NCBI RefSeq assembly: GCF_002836515.1
Contig: NZ_PJBC01000067.1
Location: 248,001-312,000 of the forward strand
DNA from: Pseudomonas sp. Choline-02u-1
GTDB lineage: Bacteria > Pseudomonadota > Gammaproteobacteria > Pseudomonadales > Pseudomonadaceae
DNA: 64,000 bases
Direction: 5' to 3'
Position numbers and translations under genes: made by a program. The notes below the pieces were generated by a model. It was given only the letters and a program-made list of their open reading frames with translations, was not told where the DNA came from and did no database searches. Below, piece after piece: positions 17,530 through 27,093 of the stretch. How positions within the stretch are numbered: the first letter of the stretch is position 1; the number at the start of each line of letters is the position of its first letter.

Positions 17530-19176
17530 TTACAGAGCCATGTCACGTGCAGCATTTTCTTTCGGCGCTACAGCTTTTTCAGCCGCAGGTGCCGCTGGAG
17601 CAACGACCTGGCCGATCACCGGAGGCGTCGGCAGTTCGAGGATCTTCGCGGTGTAAGCCCACTCGGCAGCGACCTTGGCCGGATCGCTGTTGAGCTGGGT
17701 GCCGTAGCTCGGCACGATCTGGTGCAGCTTGGCCTGCCACTCAGGTGTCGCGACTTTATCTTTGAAGACTTTCTGCAGCACGCTCAGCATGATCGGTGCA
17801 GCAGTCGACGCGCCTGGCGATGCGCCCAGCAGACCGGCGATCGAACCGTCTTGCGAAGCCACGATCTCGGTGCCCAGTTTCAGCACGCCGCCAGCGGCTT
17901 CATCACGCTTGATGATCTGTACGCGCTGGCCGGCTTGCCACAGGCGCCAGTCTTCAGCCTTGGCGTTCGGGAAGTATTCCTTCAGCGCGTTCATGCGGTC
18001 TTCATCCGACAGCATCAGTTGACCGGCCAGGTACTCGACCAGCGGGTATTCCTTGATGCCGACCTTGGTCATTGGCCAGATGTTGTGGGTGGTGGTGCTG
18101 GTCAGCAGGTCGAAGTACGAACCTTCCTTGAGGAATTTGGTGCTGAAGGTTGCGAACGGGCCAAACAGAATGACGCGCTTGCCATCCAGAACGCGGGTGT
18201 CCAGGTGCGGAACGGACATCGGTGGCGAACCCACCGAGGCTTTACCGTAAGCCTTGGCCAGGTGTTGTTCGGCAATCGTCGGGTTTTCGGTGACGAGGAA
18301 CGAACCACCCACCGGGAAGCCACCGTATTCCTTGGCTTCAGGAATGCCCGACTTCTGCAGCAGGTGCAGGGCACCGCCGCCAGCGCCGATGAACACGAAC
18401 TTGGCGTCGGTCTCGGTTTTGCTGCCGTCTTTGAGGTTTTTGTAGCTCACACGCCAGGTGCCGTCGGCGTTCTTGGTGATGTCCTCGACTTCGCTCGACA
18501 GTTTCAGATCGAAGTTGGGTTTGGTTTGCAGGTGAGCGGCGAACTGGCGGGTGATTTCGCCGAAGTTCATGTCGGTACCCAGCGGGCTCCAGGTGGCCGC
18601 GATTTTCTGGTTCGGGTCACGCCCTTCCATCATCAGCGGTACCCACTTCTTGATCACCGCCGGGTCTTCGGAGTACTGCATGCCAGCGAACAGCGGGCTC
18701 GCCTGCAGGGCTTCGTAGCGCTTTTTCAGGAACTTGATGTTGTCATCGCCCCACACGAAGCTCATGTGCGGTGTGGTGTTGATGAACGAGCGAGGGTTCT
18801 TCAGCACGCCTTGCTGAACCTGCCAGGCCCAGAATTGACGGGAAACCTGGAACGCTTCGTTGATCTCGACGGCTTTCGGGATCGTTACGTTGCCCTTGTC
18901 GTCTTCCGGGGTGTAGTTCAGCTCGGCGAGCGCCGAGTGACCGGTACCGGCGTTGTTCCAGCCGTTGGAGCTTTCCTGGGCGACGCCATCGAGACGCTCG
19001 ACCATTTCCATCGACCAGGTCGGTTCCAGCTCATTGATCCACACACCCAGTGTGGTGCTCATGATGCCGCCGCCGATCAGCAGGACGTCAACTTTCTTGG
19101 CTTCGGCAGCATTGGCAGACGACATCCCCATCGCCAAAGCCAGACCGAGCAAGGCTGTGTTCACTTTCTTAAACAT
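17530..19176 (-). CDS. mqo: Malate:quinone oxidoreductase
   Basis: This is a 548-residue FAD-dependent membrane-associated enzyme that oxidises malate to oxaloacetate and passes electrons to the quinone pool, serving the TCA cycle in pseudomonads. It has the dinucleotide-binding segment VLLIGGGIMSTTLGVW and the MQO signatures NNAGTGHSALAELNYTP and GASPGAST. The N terminus before the FAD motif looks like a signal peptide (ALLGLALAMGMSSANA), a feature of one Pseudomonas mqo paralogue, so location may be at the outer face of the membrane. ATG 19176 has GGTG six bases upstream; a GTG start nine bases earlier is possible. Confidence 0.93.
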   Translation of the reverse strand: MFKKVNTALLGLALAMGMSSANAAEAKKVDVLLIGGGIMSTTLGVWINELEPTWSMEMVERLDGVAQESSNGWNNAGTGHSALAELNYTPEDDKGNVTIPKAVEINEAFQVSRQFWAWQVQQGVLKNPRSFINTTPHMSFVWGDDNIKFLKKRYEALQASPLFAGMQYSEDPAVIKKWVPLMMEGRDPNQKIAATWSPLGTDMNFGEITRQFAAHLQTKPNFDLKLSSEVEDITKNADGTWRVSYKNLKDGSKTETDAKFVFIGAGGGALHLLQKSGIPEAKEYGGFPVGGSFLVTENPTIAEQHLAKAYGKASVGSPPMSVPHLDTRVLDGKRVILFGPFATFSTKFLKEGSYFDLLTSTTTHNIWPMTKVGIKEYPLVEYLAGQLMLSDEDRMNALKEYFPNAKAEDWRLWQAGQRVQIIKRDEAAGGVLKLGTEIVASQDGSIAGLLGASPGASTAAPIMLSVLQKVFKDKVATPEWQAKLHQIVPSYGTQLNSDPAKVAAEWAYTAKILELPTPPVIGQVVAPAAPAAEKAVAPKENAARDMAL

Positions 19177-19701
19177 CTGTTGCACCTATGATAAAACGCC
19201 TTCCGCCCGTCGTTGTTATCAGTCTGCGTTGCGCTGTGTTGACGCTCAGGCTGGCGTCGCGCAATCGGCACACTTCAATATTGACGGGTGGGCACACAAG
19301 GCCGACCTGTAGCATCGACCTCAGTTAATGTCCCTTCTGAACTGACTTTTTATCGTTATTGGCTTCAGCTGCTTGAGCGACAGGGATCCCGTCGGCCCGC
19401 TGAAAAGCAGGCCAACCGAATTAGGTCAAAGCAAATTGGCGCGGAGAATATCACGTCAGGACGAACCCGCGCGTCTGTTCCCGACTTGAAAGTCTTTTTG
19501 CGCTCAGGGACTTATCGGCCATCAAGCTCCAAACATGACCCCGCTAAAGCATTGGCCAAGAAAATTCTTGCGCGATGCGCATCGCATCTCAGCGAATTTG
19601 CCAACGGCTCGTTGCTCACGTCGAAAATAACCTGCTAAGTTGTACGATGACTGACGAACAAGACGCCAGTTCTTCCAATCCAATAACAACAAGGAAACAA
19701 C
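19177..19701. other. 525-base intergenic region without a gene
   Basis: This stretch lies between the divergent mqo and SnoaL-like genes. I see no REP element, no tRNA and no convincing coding frame. It must hold both promoters and is large enough for a small RNA, but I see no terminator-like hairpin that would mark one. Confidence 0.6.
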
Positions 19702-20133
19702 ATGATCAAATCTCGCCTCCTTATCGGCTTGTTCTGCGCCTTCAGCGCTTGCGCCATGGCTGCCCCTGTCCCAGCGGAAAAAGAAGTGGCCCAAGCGGTC
19801 GACCACCTGACCCAGGCAATGCTGCACAAAGACATCGCCGAACTGAACGCTCTCACCGCACCGAACCTGACCTACGGCCACTCCAGCGGCAAGATCCAGG
19901 ACAAGCAGGAATTCATCGCCGATATCGAAACCGGCCGCAGCGCCTTCAAAACCCTGGAAATGCAGAAGCAGACGATCACAATGTCCGGCGATACCGCGCT
20001 GGTGCGTCACCACTTTTCTGCGCAGGCATTAAAGGGAACCGAGGTGATTCCGACCGAGATCGAGAATTTTCAGATCTGGCAGAAACAGGGCGGGAAATGG
20101 CTGTTGGTCGGGCGGCAGGCGTTCAGGTTTTGA
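19702..20133 (+). CDS. Secreted SnoaL/DUF4440-like protein
   Basis: The 143-residue product begins with a clear signal peptide (MIKSRLLIGLFCAFSACAMA, then APVPA). It continues as an NTF2-like domain with VDHLTQAMLHKDIAELNALT and the closing strands ENFQIWQKQGGKWLLVGRQ typical of DUF4440 proteins. ATG 19702 has AAGGAAA upstream. It is probably periplasmic; ligand and role unknown. Confidence 0.8.
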   Translation: MIKSRLLIGLFCAFSACAMAAPVPAEKEVAQAVDHLTQAMLHKDIAELNALTAPNLTYGHSSGKIQDKQEFIADIETGRSAFKTLEMQKQTITMSGDTALVRHHFSAQALKGTEVIPTEIENFQIWQKQGGKWLLVGRQAFRF

Positions 20134-20169
20134 TCAAGGGCACATTGGCCTGATCCACATTTGCCCGAG

Positions 20170-20252
20170 CCGGCCTCTGCGCGAGCAAGCCCGCGCCCAC
20201 CAAGGACCCGACATTGCCAAACCTTGTGGGAGCGAGCCTGCTCGCGAAAGCG
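20170..20252. repeat. REP doublet, reversed arm order
   Basis: The copy begins with the GCGAGCAAGCCCGCGCCCAC arm and ends with GTGGGAGCGAGCCTGCTCGC, so the outward-facing order is opposite to most copies here. It lies between the secreted protein gene and the convergent chemoreceptor gene. Confidence 0.8.
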
Positions 20253-20286
20253 CCAGACCAGGCATCACAAAACCCTCACATGAATC

Positions 20287-21900
20287 TCACAACCGAAACC
20301 GATCCACCGACCGCGCCAACTGTCCCGCCAGATCCGACAACTCATCCGTGGTCGTCGCCGTCTGCCCGATCACGCGGCTATTGCCCTCGCTCATCCCGGC
20401 AATCATCTCCACCTGATGGGCGATTTCGTTACTGGCCATACTCTGTTCGCCAATCGTGCGGGTGATGTCATTGACCAGTTGCGTGGTGTTCAGCGTGGCG
20501 TCGAGGATTTCGCGAATCGCCCGCTCGACTTCCGCCGTCACCGCCATGCCCTTGTCGACCTGCGCCACGCCCGCCTCCATGCTGGTTACTGCTTCGCGCG
20601 TGCTGCTCTGAATCCGCGCGACCATCGCAGCAATTTCCTGAGTCGAGGCGCTGGTGCGTGCCGCCAGACTGCGCACCTCATCGGCGACCACTGCAAAACC
20701 CCGGCCCTGCTCACCTGCCCGCGCCGCTTCGATCGCGGCGTTCAGTGCCAGCAGGTTGGTCTGGTCGGCGATGCTCTTGATCACTTGAATGATGTTGAAG
20801 ATCGCCTCGGATTCCTGGTCCAGCGTGCGGATCACCTGCGCCGACTGCTGCGCCGAGCGGGCGATGTCGTCCATGTCGCTGACCACTTGATGAATCACCC
20901 CGCCACCCTCCTTGGCCAGGGTTTCAGCTTGATTGGCCATGCTCAGGGCGCGCTCGGCGTGGCGGGTGATTTCTTCGATGCTGGCGGTCATCTGACTGGC
21001 GGCGGCGGCCATGGTCCCGGCGGCGACGCTCTGCTGCTGGCTACTGTCGGCGACCTGATGGCAGCCGTGGCTGAGCTGCTCGCTCATGCCACTGACGCCG
21101 TGAGCGTTGCGCCGGACCACGTCGATCATGTTGCGCAAATCGCGCTGCATGGTCGCTAGGGTGCGTATCAAAACGCTGGCTTCGTCCTTGCCGGCGGGCT
21201 CGACAATCGGTTCGCTGAGATTGCCATGGGCAATGCTTTCAGCGATGCGGCTGGCGGATTTGAGCGGCCCCATGATACTCAGGATCACCCAGCGCCCCTG
21301 AATCAGCAGCAGCAACAGACTGACGACCAGCACCACTGCCAGCGCAAGATTGGCGTGGCGGATGGCCGCTTCGGTGCCTTCGCTGGTGTGCAGGGTGTTG
21401 TTTTCGATCAGTTCGCTGAGCGCGCCCATCTGCTCTTCGAGCTGACTAAAGGCCCTATTGAAAGTACCAAGCTGCTGCTGGGCGGCATCCGGATTGTCCA
21501 GCGCCACGCCGACGATCTGCTCGGCGGATTTGATGTAGGTATCGAGGCTCGGCTTGATCTGCTCCAGCGCCGTGCGCAATGCCGGGTTGATCGGCAGCTT
21601 CAGGTTGTCATCCAGCACTTCACGAAAATGCCCGGCGTGCTCGGTGAGCGAATCGCGCACTTCTGTGGCGGTGGCGGTGCTTTTGCCCAGGCCGAACAGC
21701 ATCGCCGAATAGACATCGGCGCGCAGGGCGTCGTGCATCATGTCGGCCTCCATGTGATTGCGCAGCGCGCTCATGCTCACCGTGTTGTCGCCGACCGCCG
21801 TGGCCATTCGCAGGTTGCCGACGTAACTGACCAGACTCACGATCAGCGCCGTCAGCAGGCTGGTCGCAATCAGCAGCACCAAACGCAGTTTGATCGACAC
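20287..21900 (-). CDS. Methyl-accepting chemotaxis protein
   Basis: The 537-residue transducer has one membrane segment at residues 5-27, a helical periplasmic sensor of about 160 residues (four-helix-bundle type), and a second membrane segment near 190-210. A HAMP linker and the cytoplasmic signalling helix follow, with the hairpin tip EAARAGEQGRGFAVVADEVR. There is no C-terminal CheR/CheB pentapeptide. I choose GTG 21900 with GGGAG upstream, which places the first charged residues just before the membrane segment. The ligand cannot be inferred from the sensor. Confidence 0.9.
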   Translation of the reverse strand: MSIKLRLVLLIATSLLTALIVSLVSYVGNLRMATAVGDNTVSMSALRNHMEADMMHDALRADVYSAMLFGLGKSTATATEVRDSLTEHAGHFREVLDDNLKLPINPALRTALEQIKPSLDTYIKSAEQIVGVALDNPDAAQQQLGTFNRAFSQLEEQMGALSELIENNTLHTSEGTEAAIRHANLALAVVLVVSLLLLLIQGRWVILSIMGPLKSASRIAESIAHGNLSEPIVEPAGKDEASVLIRTLATMQRDLRNMIDVVRRNAHGVSGMSEQLSHGCHQVADSSQQQSVAAGTMAAAASQMTASIEEITRHAERALSMANQAETLAKEGGGVIHQVVSDMDDIARSAQQSAQVIRTLDQESEAIFNIIQVIKSIADQTNLLALNAAIEAARAGEQGRGFAVVADEVRSLAARTSASTQEIAAMVARIQSSTREAVTSMEAGVAQVDKGMAVTAEVERAIREILDATLNTTQLVNDITRTIGEQSMASNEIAHQVEMIAGMSEGNSRVIGQTATTTDELSDLAGQLARSVDRFRL

Positions 21901-22141
21901 CGTGGAATCTCCCGTGGGCACGCTGAATTGCGCTTGTCGGAATTCAGTTAAGCCTATTTGCATGGCACTGCCGACAAAGAGCGTATCGGCTGATGTCAGC
22001 GGCGACTTGAATCGGGCAAAACTTTTCGACTGCCCGCCCGGTCACACGTTGCAGCGCCTGGATAACGCCCTCATCGCCGGTAAACCCTGGCAGGCTATCA
22101 ATCCAGCGTTTCGAACATTCATGCAGCTCAAGGAAACGCTT

Positions 22142-22663
22142 ATGAAACGTGCACTGTGGTTTGGTCTGCTCGGCACCCTGGCGATTGGCACCGCACAGGC
22201 AGCAACCGAGAAAGTCGCGATCAATCTGGTCAGCGCCGACGGCGCTCCGCGGGCGATCGGCTCGGTGACTATCAGCGAGACGCCGTACGGTCTGCTGTTC
22301 ACCCCGAACCTGAAGTCATTGCCGGCCGGCATTCATGGTTTCCATGTTCATGAAAACGGCAGTTGCGAAGCCGGCATGAAGGATGGCGTCAAAGGCGCGG
22401 CACTGGCCGCTGGCGGACACTTCGATCCGGCGAAAACCGGCAAGCACCTTGGCCCTTACGCCGATGGGCATCTGGGCGATCTGCCGGCGGTGTACGTGAC
22501 GGCTGACGGTGTCGCTAACTACCCGGTGCTGGCGCCGCGCCTGAAGAAGCTTTCCGAGATCAAGGGCCACGCTCTGATGATTCACGCCGGCGGCGATAAC
22601 CATTCCGATATGCCCAAGCCACTGGGCGGTGGCGGTGATCGCATGGCCTGCGGGGTGATCTGA
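22142..22663 (+). CDS. sodC: Periplasmic Cu/Zn superoxide dismutase
   Basis: The 173-residue SodC has a signal peptide (MKRALWFGLLGTLAIGTAQA). It carries the copper and zinc ligands in GFHVHENGSCE, GGHFDP, the HLGPYADGHLGD zinc loop and IHAGGDNHSD, plus the disulfide cysteines (in GSCE and MACGVI). It converts superoxide to peroxide and oxygen outside the cytoplasm. AAGGAAA precedes ATG 22142. The frame is open further upstream, but that part overlaps the chemoreceptor promoter. It converges with the DUF2238 gene, 4 bases away. Confidence 0.93.
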   Translation: MKRALWFGLLGTLAIGTAQAATEKVAINLVSADGAPRAIGSVTISETPYGLLFTPNLKSLPAGIHGFHVHENGSCEAGMKDGVKGAALAAGGHFDPAKTGKHLGPYADGHLGDLPAVYVTADGVANYPVLAPRLKKLSEIKGHALMIHAGGDNHSDMPKPLGGGGDRMACGVI

Positions 22664-22667
22664 CCCA

Positions 22668-23321
22668 TCAGCGCGGCGTGCGACGCCAGCGCGTCAACAC
22701 CAGCAAGGACAGCCCGGCGCCGAACAGCGCCAGGGCCATGTCCTTCTGCGAATCCCATGGATCATTCTGCGCACCGACGAAAGCCTGGCCGGTGTCGTCA
22801 CCCAGATAAGCGCCGCCAATCCACTCGATCAACTCGTACACCGCCGACGTCGCCAGCACCACATTCAACGTCATCAGCGCCAGCCACGCGCCACGCAATG
22901 GCGTCAGGCGCAGCAGCACTTCACGCATCGGCCAGACCAGCAGCAACCCATAGCTCAGGTGCACCAGCCGGTCATAGTGATTACGTTCCAGACCGAAGAC
23001 TTGGTTGACGCTGACGCCGGTCAGCAGCGTGCTCCACTGGTCGTATGGCACGCGGGAATACGTGTAATGGGCGCCGACTTCATGAACGCACAGGAAGGCG
23101 AAAATCATCCCCAGCGACAGTGTCGACAAACGAAAACGCCGATGCGCCAACAGCAGCGCCAACACCAGCGCCAGTGCCAGAACATTCTCCAACAACCAGT
23201 CGACGCGGCTGCGCGGGGCGATGCCGAGGGCAAAGGCCAACAGGACAAATCCGCCGAGCAATGCGGCTTCGATTCGCGGATCTGCGGGGCGGGCAACAGT
23301 GGGGCTGACTCTGACGAGCAT
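22668..23321 (-). CDS. DUF2238 (YjdF-like) membrane protein
   Basis: The 217-residue protein has about six hydrophobic segments and the family segments FLCVHEVGAHYTYS, NHYDRLVHLSYG and VYELIEWIGG. The conserved His, Asp and Glu residues near membrane faces are the reason the family is sometimes suspected of enzymatic or metal-dependent activity, but no function is proven. GTDDTGQ-like elements near the C-terminal end (GDDTGQAFVGAQNDPWDSQ) are characteristic. Confidence 0.82.
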   Translation of the reverse strand: MLVRVSPTVARPADPRIEAALLGGFVLLAFALGIAPRSRVDWLLENVLALALVLALLLAHRRFRLSTLSLGMIFAFLCVHEVGAHYTYSRVPYDQWSTLLTGVSVNQVFGLERNHYDRLVHLSYGLLLVWPMREVLLRLTPLRGAWLALMTLNVVLATSAVYELIEWIGGAYLGDDTGQAFVGAQNDPWDSQKDMALALFGAGLSLLVLTRWRRTPR

Positions 23322-23480
23322 GGTTCGCTTCTCGGCAATACAGGCATGCGGTAGACCTGGGCCGTTTTACCCGGTTCCTTACCGCTGCGTTGTCGCCGCC
23401 ACGGAACTCCGGTGCGCCGTTTACCTCTGAGGTTATGTAGTCCCTTCTCTTTTTGCTTCGCGCTTGTGGAGGAACACGTC

Positions 23481-23795
23481 ATGCGCAAGTTAGTCCTGAT
23501 TTCGTCTCTTATGCTTTGCCTGCCGGTTGGTTCGGCGCTGGCCCGCGTCGATGCGGGTGATGTCGCCACTTCGGCGGGTGTCTCCGCGTCGCTGTACTCG
23601 ACCTTCAAGGATGACAAAATGGTCATTCCGGCCCGTGACGACGTGTCGGCGTTTGTCGCCAGCGGCGGCGCCATTCGTGGGGTTTATCTTGAGTCGGTAC
23701 TGCAACAGGTGCGTCAGGCCAACCCAGGCCTTGATGCCAGCGATGAAGACCTGGCCAACGCCATTCTGGTGCAATACGAAGGCGTGCATCAGTAG
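23481..23795 (+). CDS. DUF2388 secreted protein
   Basis: The 104-residue protein has a signal peptide (MRKLVLISSLMLCLPVGSALA) and the pseudomonad-specific DUF2388 domain, recognised by SASLYSTFKDDKMV and the C-terminal DEDLANAILVQYE. ATG 23481 has TGGAGGA upstream. Such proteins are small periplasmic factors of unknown role. A perfect 9-bp GC-rich stem (23808-23830) follows the stop. Confidence 0.83.
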   Translation: MRKLVLISSLMLCLPVGSALARVDAGDVATSAGVSASLYSTFKDDKMVIPARDDVSAFVASGGAIRGVYLESVLQQVRQANPGLDASDEDLANAILVQYEGVHQ

Positions 23796-23807
23796 TCACG
23801 CGGGAAG

Positions 23808-23830
23808 CAGCGGCCGATGGACGGCCGCTG
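23808..23830. terminator. GC-rich hairpin after the DUF2388 gene
   Basis: CAGCGGCCG and CGGCCGCTG form a perfect 9-bp stem with a 5-base loop, 12 bases after the stop. There is no T run, so it may stabilise the 3' end rather than terminate. Confidence 0.4.
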
Positions 23831-23875
23831 AGTGCGCATAGGCAAATGTGTCCGACGGCCTCTATGATGGAGGCC

Positions 23876-24277
23876 ATGACGACGAACGTGCCCTTGCGCT
23901 CACCCTGCCCACCCGGCGCCTGCATCTGCGGGCGCAATCCGTTGCTGGAAACGCCCGGCGCCGATCTGCGCATCCTGCGTCTGACCCGCGCCGAGGAGAA
24001 AATCCTCTTGGCGCGCCTGGAACAGCTCAAAGACCTCGACGACCTCAAACGCCTGCAGCAACGCATGTATGAACAGCTGGGCATTCGCGTCAACGTTGCC
24101 CCGGGCTTCAATGAAGTGCGCACCATGCGCGGCATTGCCATTCAGATCGACGAACTGCCGGGCTTGTGTCGCAAGACACGAGCGGCGATCCCGGCGGCGA
24201 TCCGCAAAGGACTGGAAAACCATCCGCAAATCGCCTTCGAACTGCTCAACGCCCACGACTTGCTGCGCGACACCTGA
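23876..24277 (+). CDS. Hypothetical protein with N-terminal CPPGACIC cysteine motif
   Basis: The 133-residue soluble protein begins with three closely spaced cysteines (CPPGACICG, Cys11, 16 and 18) and has a fourth at GLCRKTR. A Leu/Arg/Glu-rich helical segment (about 33-70) follows. The cysteine spacing resembles a metal or Fe-S site, though this is inference. GGAG lies close to ATG 23876; an ATG nine bases earlier is an alternative. It converges with ligD, the two stops being adjacent. No family recognised. Confidence 0.65.
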   Translation: MTTNVPLRSPCPPGACICGRNPLLETPGADLRILRLTRAEEKILLARLEQLKDLDDLKRLQQRMYEQLGIRVNVAPGFNEVRTMRGIAIQIDELPGLCRKTRAAIPAAIRKGLENHPQIAFELLNAHDLLRDT

Positions 24278-26899
24278 TCACTTTTTCATGCCGACCCGTT
24301 TGCGCATCTCGGCAGTGATCGTCTGACGGGTTTTCTTCATGTCTGCCCAAGGCTCGTCGCCGACTTCGGTCAAACGTTCATGAACGTTGTAAATGTTCCA
24401 GTGATTACCGCCCTTGATTTCAGCGACCTCTTCGCGGTACAGCGGCACGGAGACCGGCATGCCTTCACGAGCGCGTGCGGCGTAGGCGCAGATGGTGGTG
24501 GCGCCGAGGCCATTGCGCAGGTAATCGATGAAGATGCGGCCAACGCGGTTTTTCGGGCCGGACACCGCGGAAATACGATCCGGCAGCAACTTGGCCATAT
24601 GGCTGACGATGGCGTGGCTGAAGTCCTTCACCTCGTCCCAGCCGTGCTTGCGCGTCAACGGCACCACCAGGTGAATACCCTTGCCGCCGCTGGTTTTCAA
24701 AAAGGCTTTGAGGCCCAGTTCATCGAGCACGGTGAGAGTCAGTGCGGTGGCTTCCACCATGCTTTTCCACGGCAACGCCGGATCCGGGTCAAGGTCGAGG
24801 ACAAAGCGATCAGGCTTGTCCAGATCCACCTTCGTGGCGTTCCAAGTGTGCAGCTCGACGGTGCTCATCTGCACTGCGCCGACCAGCGCTTCGGGATTGT
24901 TGATCATCATCACTGGCTGGCCGGTCACGTCCTTGTCCAGTGCAGTGATCCCGGGGATGGCCAGGCGATCGGCGTTCTTCTGGAAGAACAGTTCGCCGGC
25001 AATGCCGTCCGGTGCACGCACCAGCGCCACGGGGCGATCCTTGAGTTGCGGCAGAATGTATTCGGCGACGCTGGCGTAATACTGCGCCAGTTGCATTTTG
25101 GTTGTGCCGCTGACTGCGTCGATCACCCGATCCGGGTGAGTGATGCGCACCTTGCCGCCGGCCAGTCCTGATTGCGACGGTGCGGTTTCGGCTTTGCTGG
25201 CAGCGGTTTTCATCGCCGGTTGCTTGCCAGCGGTTTTGGTTTTTTCGGTCTTCTCGGTTTTTTCCGACTTGGCAGCTTTCACAGGCTTCGCTCGCTCCTC
25301 TGTAATGTCCCTGGCCGGTTTGTCATCGCGCAGACCATGGAAGACGGCGTGGCGCACCGAGCCGTCCTTGGTCATCTCGGCGAATGCCACTTCCGCCAGC
25401 AGTCTGGGCTTGAGCCAGTGCACGCCTTTGGCCTCGAAACCACTGGGCGGATTGACCACCGCCGCGCTTTTGGTCTGTAACGGTTTGAGCTGGGCAAGGA
25501 TGCTTTTCAACGTGGTTTCGTTGAACCCGGTGCCAACCTTGCCGGCGTAGCGCAACTCGCCGCTGTCACGGTCGTGCAGGCCAAGCAGCAAAGCGCCGAA
25601 GGCACTGCGCGCGCCTTTCGGATCGGTATAGCCGACGATGACGAATTCCTGGCGATGTTTGCACTTGAGCTTGATCCAGTCGCCGCTGCGCCGCGACACA
25701 TAGGGCGAGCCAAGGCGCTTGCCGATCAGCCCTTCCATCTGCATCTGGCAAGCACTGTTGAGCAGCGCGTCCGGTGTTTCTTCGAAGGCTTCGGAGAAGC
25801 GCAGCGATGAAGAGTCTTTCTGTGCGCCAAGGATGGTGCTCAGCGCCGCGCGTCGCTCTTCCACCGGCACGTCGCGCAAGTCGACACCGTTCAGATATGG
25901 AACGTCGAACAGGTAATAAACGATGTTGCCGCTGCGCCCGGCGTCGAAGGCATTTTGCAGCGCCTGAAAATCCGGAACGCCCTGCTCGTTGGCCACCACC
26001 ATCTCGCCGTCCAGCCACGCAGACTCAAGGCCCAGCGCCGCCAGCGCCTTGGCCTGCAGCGGCAGTTTGTGCGTCCAGTCGTGGCCGTTGCGGGTAAACA
26101 GCTGAACCTCATCGTGATCGATCCGCGCCATGATCCTGTAGCCGTCGAACTTGATCTCGTAACTCCACTGCCCTTCGGGTGCGCTGTCGACCAGCGTCGC
26201 CAGTTCCGGTTTTATCAGCGCCGGCAGCTTGGCCTTGCGCGCGCCGGTGAGCTGCCCGGACGCTTGCTTGCGCGCCTTGGCGGGGGCCTTTTTTACCGGT
26301 TTGGCCTTATCGACGGCAGGCGTAGATTTACCGACGATCGTGCGCTCGCTGAGCACGCTGTCGGGCTCGGCCACCAGCACGTCGAAGTCATCCTGCGGGC
26401 GCGCGGCGTTGTCCTGGTGCTTGATCAGAAACCATTGTTCCTTCTTGCCCGGCATATGCGTGCGCACCAGATTCCAGACACCGCCAAGCTTCTCGCCCTG
26501 CAGCTCGAACTTGAGCCGCCCCTTGGCATAGGCCTTGTGCGGATCCTCCAATGGAATCCACACGCCACGATCCCAGACGATCACATCGCCGGCGCCGTAA
26601 TGCCCCTCTGGAATGCTGCCCTCGAACGTCGCGTAATCGAGCGGATGATCCTCGACATGAATGGCCAGGCGCTTGACCTTCGGGTCCAGCGACGGCCCCT
26701 TCGGCACCGCCCAGCTCTTCAGTGCGCCATCGAGTTCCAGGCGAAAGTCGTAATGCAGGTGCGAAGCGTCGTGCTTCTGGATGCAGAACTGCAAGGCGTG
26801 ATCCTTGGCCGACTTACGGCCCGGGCGCTTGACCGCAGCCGGTTCCGAAGTCGCAGAAAAATCACGCATGCGGTTGTAATCGTCGAGGTTCCTGTTCAT
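24278..26899 (-). CDS. ligD: ATP-dependent DNA ligase D (NHEJ)
   Basis: The 873-residue multidomain enzyme repairs double-strand breaks with Ku. The order is the pseudomonad one: a 3'-phosphoesterase domain (about 35-185, HLHYDFRLELDG), a Lys/Ala-rich linker, the ATP-dependent ligase domain (adenylated Lys near 250 in EIKFDGYRI), and a second Lys/Glu/Thr-rich linker (about 535-590). The C-terminal primase/polymerase domain holds VLDLDPDPALPW with its catalytic aspartates and TSGGKGIHLVVPL. The linker contains short direct repeats (EKTEKTEKTK). I start at ATG 26899, two codons inside the longest frame. No ku gene lies in the window. Confidence 0.95.
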   Translation of the reverse strand: MNRNLDDYNRMRDFSATSEPAAVKRPGRKSAKDHALQFCIQKHDASHLHYDFRLELDGALKSWAVPKGPSLDPKVKRLAIHVEDHPLDYATFEGSIPEGHYGAGDVIVWDRGVWIPLEDPHKAYAKGRLKFELQGEKLGGVWNLVRTHMPGKKEQWFLIKHQDNAARPQDDFDVLVAEPDSVLSERTIVGKSTPAVDKAKPVKKAPAKARKQASGQLTGARKAKLPALIKPELATLVDSAPEGQWSYEIKFDGYRIMARIDHDEVQLFTRNGHDWTHKLPLQAKALAALGLESAWLDGEMVVANEQGVPDFQALQNAFDAGRSGNIVYYLFDVPYLNGVDLRDVPVEERRAALSTILGAQKDSSSLRFSEAFEETPDALLNSACQMQMEGLIGKRLGSPYVSRRSGDWIKLKCKHRQEFVIVGYTDPKGARSAFGALLLGLHDRDSGELRYAGKVGTGFNETTLKSILAQLKPLQTKSAAVVNPPSGFEAKGVHWLKPRLLAEVAFAEMTKDGSVRHAVFHGLRDDKPARDITEERAKPVKAAKSEKTEKTEKTKTAGKQPAMKTAASKAETAPSQSGLAGGKVRITHPDRVIDAVSGTTKMQLAQYYASVAEYILPQLKDRPVALVRAPDGIAGELFFQKNADRLAIPGITALDKDVTGQPVMMINNPEALVGAVQMSTVELHTWNATKVDLDKPDRFVLDLDPDPALPWKSMVEATALTLTVLDELGLKAFLKTSGGKGIHLVVPLTRKHGWDEVKDFSHAIVSHMAKLLPDRISAVSGPKNRVGRIFIDYLRNGLGATTICAYAARAREGMPVSVPLYREEVAEIKGGNHWNIYNVHERLTEVGDEPWADMKKTRQTITAEMRKRVGMKK

Positions 26900-27093
26900 G
26901 AGCACACCGATGGCAAGCGGGTTCTGTTATGCAGAAGAGCGATACGGCAGCGGAAAAATTCAATCGAGGTAAAAAAGCCCCGGACGGATGGAATGGCCGA
27001 GGCGTTTAGCGACACATCGAGTAACTGCATGAGCTGGCTAAATAGAGTGCAGACGCTAAGGTTTTTTCAGGGTCTTGAAAGGGAGGCAATGGA

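Noticed and set aside
17380..19191. 603-residue open frame opposite mqo
   Set aside because: It is the antisense shadow of a well-supported mqo; the sequence shows no family motifs.
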